Origin: Thiotrichaceae bacterium
GTDB taxonomy: Bacteria > Pseudomonadota > Gammaproteobacteria > Thiotrichales > Thiotrichaceae
DNA length: 9,347 nucleotides
Assembly: GCA_027009095.1 (NCBI GenBank)
Contig: JALVDG010000289.1
Span: 1 to 9,347, forward strand
Direction: 5' to 3'
The notes under the pieces were generated by a model. It did no database searches. It worked only from the letters and a program-made list of their open reading frames with translations, and had not been told where the DNA came from. The stretch's first letter is position 1; each line of letters starts with the position of its first letter. Shown here piece after piece: positions 7,315 to 9,347 of this stretch. Made by a program: the position numbers and the translations under genes.

Positions 7315-7340
7315 CTTTATTTCTACCGCGATAAATAAAG
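7315..7340. repeat. Small inverted repeat in the divergent intergenic region
   Basis: CTTTATTT (7315-7322) and AAATAAAG (7333-7340) are exact reverse complements around a 10-nt loop. The stem is A/T-rich and has no following T-run. It could be a regulator site or chance. Confidence 0.35.
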
Positions 7341-7679
7341 ATGTAAAATTAATCACGAAATGTACATGATCTAAACAAATCGATAAAAACATAAACAGCT
7401 TACTTTTTAGCAACATCTCTTTTATTCGAGTTCAACATAAAAAGGGCGGAGTGTATGAGTATAAATGAGTATTTCTAACACAGAGATCGCACAAAATAGA
7501 GTGCAAACTGAGTAGTTATCATCTTTTTTAGGTTTTTTTAGGCAAGTAACAAGCAAATATGTGACCGATTGCTAGAAAAGAGTGATAAATTCATTGAATA
7601 TTACGCTTTAAGTAGAGAATTAATAAGATGAAAAGATTATACTGGAGATATTTATTCAGCCTAAGGATGGGTTTATATT

Positions 7680-8090
7680 ATGATTCAAGCACTCAGCTTC
7701 GTTCCTCTCTTTGCTCTTTTTTTATTATCCTATTGGATAATGCATATTGCAGGTATTTCACACGAGAAACTTTATTACGTTGCAGCTCATATACAACTTC
7801 CATCGGGAACTGTATGGAAACCAACATGGGGAGATATCATGATACTAATGGGTATTATTGCTCTCTATATTGAACTGTTTAAATCAACACGTACTTCAAG
7901 CATCTCTATTGTTGATCATACCTTGTCTACCTTTGTACTGGTTGGTTTTCTTGTTTCATGGATGATATTTCCTTGGGCTGGAAACTCTGTTTTCTTAATC
8001 CTTACCTTCATGTCCTTTCTAGACGTTATAGCGGGCTTTACTATAACGATTGCAACAGCACGGCGTGATTTTGCTGTTGGCGGAAAGTGA
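7680..8090 (+). CDS. Conserved-looking four-helix inner membrane protein of unknown function
   Basis: The product has 136 residues, with four predicted membrane segments at about 4-24, 51-68, 79-99 and 103-126. A soluble-looking loop between helices 1 and 2 contains L-P-S-G-T-V-W-K-P-T-W-G-D, ending at the start of helix 2. Helix 2 ends I-E-L-F-K-S-T-R-T, and helix 4 ends with T-A-R-R-D. The pattern resembles small hypothetical membrane proteins found in several proteobacteria, from memory only; I know no function. An in-frame stop at 7662 limits upstream starts, so ATG 7680 is the natural choice. The nearest Shine-Dalgarno (AGGA, 7664-7667) is 12 nt away, which is long. The next gene starts 30 nt after the stop, so co-transcription is likely. 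The basic tail suggests a cytoplasmic C-terminus. Confidence 0.85.
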   Translation: MIQALSFVPLFALFLLSYWIMHIAGISHEKLYYVAAHIQLPSGTVWKPTWGDIMILMGIIALYIELFKSTRTSSISIVDHTLSTFVLVGFLVSWMIFPWAGNSVFLILTFMSFLDVIAGFTITIATARRDFAVGGK

Positions 8091-8120
8091 TAAATAATAA
8101 TTCATCAGGAGATTCCTAGA

Positions 8121-9347
8121 ATGAGAATAGCTATAAAACCTTTATTTGCAACTAGCCTCCTTGCAATATCTATTACGGTAGCCGTTGCAGATACCCCCGC
8201 TATAATCGATTGCTGGCCTCCAGTTATAGCTAACAATTACCAACAACAGCCTTTTATATGGGAAGCAATCCCTTATTCCATGAATACAGGCTCAATGCCG
8301 ATAATGCCTTTTAACTCGGGTATGAATAACTCAAGCTCCCCTCCTGAGTTTATGCAAATGCCTGTGATGCCAATACAAAATGGCTTTCCTCCTTTAGAAA
8401 CATCAGCTCAAGGCACTCCTTCTTATCAAATGCCAATAGCTCAACAAAATTTCCCTCCCCTGCCTGCGACACCAGCAAATGGCTTCCCACCGATAATGCA
8501 AGCTCCGACTCCTCAACCGATGTTTGCACAACCATCTACTCCACTTTACATGATGCCTCTGGCAATGCCTACAACTGAGCCTGTACCAGCACCACTTCCT
8601 GATCCTAACTTAGCCAATGAAAATAAAGCACTCAAAGAAAAGCTAAGAGCTACCGAAGAAGCAAATAAAAAAACTTTAGCCGATAAAAATGCACTTATCA
8701 CTAAATTAAAGCACACCATAGAAGGTGATATCGAGACAATGCAAATCCTCTCTAGAGAAAGAGATAAACTTGCAACACAAATTACAGAATTAAAAGCTCA
8801 ACTCACCGCTAAAAGCAAAGCCAACGATGGCTTGCAGCACAAAATATTAGCTTTTGCAGGTTTAACAGACAAACTGGCTAATCTCACTGAAGCAGAAGCG
8901 AGTTGTGAATTAAACCAAAAACAGCAGGCTAAAAGCCTAGCTTCTTTTCGAGAGAAAATACAAAAGCTCCAGCTTGCGCTCTCTAATGCAACCGCTGACG
9001 AAGATAACGATACGGTTGTTAATCCTTCTGATAAATGCCCTAACACTCCCGCAGGAACCTTAGTTGATGCAACAGGTTGCCCTGCCGATACAGATAAAGA
9101 TGGTGTCGTCGATAGTAAAGATCAATGCCCAGGCACAGCATTAGGAACAACTGTTAATATCGAAGGTTGCGAAAAAGATGGCGATAAAGACGGGATAGTC
9201 GATAGTAAAGACCAATGTCCTAACACTCCCGAAGGTATCAAAGTTATCGAAACTGGTTGTGAAGGTGATGCCGACAAAGATGGCGTCGTCGATAGCAAAG
9301 ATCAATGCCCTACAACACCTGAAGGCATTAAGGTTAATGAATCAGGT
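8121..9347 (+). CDS. Secreted protein with Met/Pro/Gln-rich region, coiled coil and TSP3 repeats (3' truncated)
   Basis: The frame is open from ATG 8121 to the window end (409 residues, no stop). AGGAGA (8107-8112) lies 8 nt before the start. Residues 1-23 are a signal peptide ending A-V-A. Residues about 24-160 are low complexity and rich in Met, Pro and Gln, with 13 Met and three versions of an N-G-F-P-P-L motif (87-92, 110-115, 120-125). Residues about 165-290 are a charged coiled coil. From residue 293 come 30-residue thrombospondin type 3 repeats, D-x-D-x-D-G-V-V-D-S-K-D-Q-C-P, which bind calcium in known members. In bacterial proteins such repeats usually precede a C-terminal OmpA domain, which would lie beyond the window. 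That expectation, and an outer-membrane or peptidoglycan-linked role, is inference. The N-terminus does not look like an eight-stranded barrel, so it is not an ordinary OmpA or OprF. Confidence 0.88.
   Translation, partial: MRIAIKPLFATSLLAISITVAVADTPAIIDCWPPVIANNYQQQPFIWEAIPYSMNTGSMPIMPFNSGMNNSSSPPEFMQMPVMPIQNGFPPLETSAQGTPSYQMPIAQQNFPPLPATPANGFPPIMQAPTPQPMFAQPSTPLYMMPLAMPTTEPVPAPLPDPNLANENKALKEKLRATEEANKKTLADKNALITKLKHTIEGDIETMQILSRERDKLATQITELKAQLTAKSKANDGLQHKILAFAGLTDKLANLTEAEASCELNQKQQAKSLASFREKIQKLQLALSNATADEDNDTVVNPSDKCPNTPAGTLVDATGCPADTDKDGVVDSKDQCPGTALGTTVNIEGCEKDGDKDGIVDSKDQCPNTPEGIKVIETGCEGDADKDGVVDSKDQCPTTPEGIKVNESG
8997..9347 (+). repeat. Four 90-bp coding repeats (TSP3 calcium-binding units)
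   Basis: The units start at 8997, 9087, 9177 and 9267, the last being cut by the window end. Each encodes 30 residues with a D-x-D-x-D-G-x-V-D acidic loop, D-Q-C-P and a second Cys before the next unit. The first is the most divergent (D-E-D-N-D-T-V-V-N). Units 2-4 are close to one another in both protein and DNA, which suggests recent duplication. Confidence 0.92.

Larger units (their letters stand above)
7069..7679. other. Long divergent intergenic region, no convincing gene
   Basis: This 611-nt stretch separates the minus-strand OmpA-like gene from the plus-strand membrane-protein gene and should hold both sets of control signals. I see a candidate minus-strand promoter (7114-7143), a small inverted repeat (7315-7340), a 10-nt-period direct repeat ATGAGTAT (7455-7462 and 7465-7472), and paired TTTTTTAGG runs near 7524-7542. 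Two tiny open frames start inside the ATGAGTAT copies, of 7 codons (7455) and 16 codons (7465). The first follows a GGAG. Nothing shows that either is translated. Confidence 0.6.

Noticed and set aside
7628..7873. Plus-strand frame of 81 codons overlapping the four-helix protein
   Set aside because: It overlaps the better-supported gene at 7680 in another frame, is Cys/Tyr-rich in the overlap, and lacks a ribosome site.
8798..9046. Minus-strand open frame inside the TSP3 protein gene
   Set aside because: It is antisense to the coiled-coil region; the plus-strand frame carries the signal peptide and the repeats.
8997..9347. Regularly spaced repeats considered as a CRISPR array
   Set aside because: The repeats are contiguous 90-bp coding units in frame with calcium-loop motifs, with no unique spacers.

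Overview
The window reads as AT-rich chromosomal DNA of a Gram-negative bacterium, most likely a gammaproteobacterium. The basis is the gene order tolA-tolB-pal-cpoB and the protein features. No rRNA, tRNA or other marker gene is present to place it more precisely. All recognisable genes concern the cell envelope.

Layout: (1) positions 2-826 hold the 3' part of tolA, whose start lies before the window. tolB (826-2085) overlaps the tolA stop by one base, and pal (2179-2865) follows. (2) Positions 2866-3256 are non-coding and packed with inverted repeats, including a roughly 153-bp palindromic element. A candidate promoter then precedes cpoB (3257-4138), so cpoB is probably transcribed at least partly on its own. 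(3) A strong bidirectional terminator (4250-4287) separates cpoB from a convergent minus-strand gene. (4) That gene (4318-7068) encodes a 916-residue modular outer-membrane protein: signal peptide, predicted beta-barrel, OmpA-like domain with an atypical binding motif, three cadherin-like Ig repeats, a short Asn-Gly repeat and a cysteine-containing C-terminal domain. (5) Positions 7069-7679 are a divergent intergenic region without a convincing gene. (6) On the plus strand, a four-helix membrane protein (7680-8090) is followed 30 nt later by the start of a secreted protein (8121 to the window end). The latter has a Met/Pro/Gln-rich segment, a coiled coil and thrombospondin type 3 calcium-binding repeats.

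How they work together: by family knowledge, TolA, TolB, Pal and CpoB form the trans-envelope system that tightens the outer membrane onto peptidoglycan during division and coordinates this with peptidoglycan synthesis. The downstream OmpA-like protein, and possibly the TSP3 protein whose end is not visible, are further envelope proteins placed next to this core. I see no defence system, mobile gene cassette, CRISPR array or clearly new multi-gene system. The most unusual items are the nested palindromic DNA between pal and cpoB and the domain orders of the two downstream envelope proteins.
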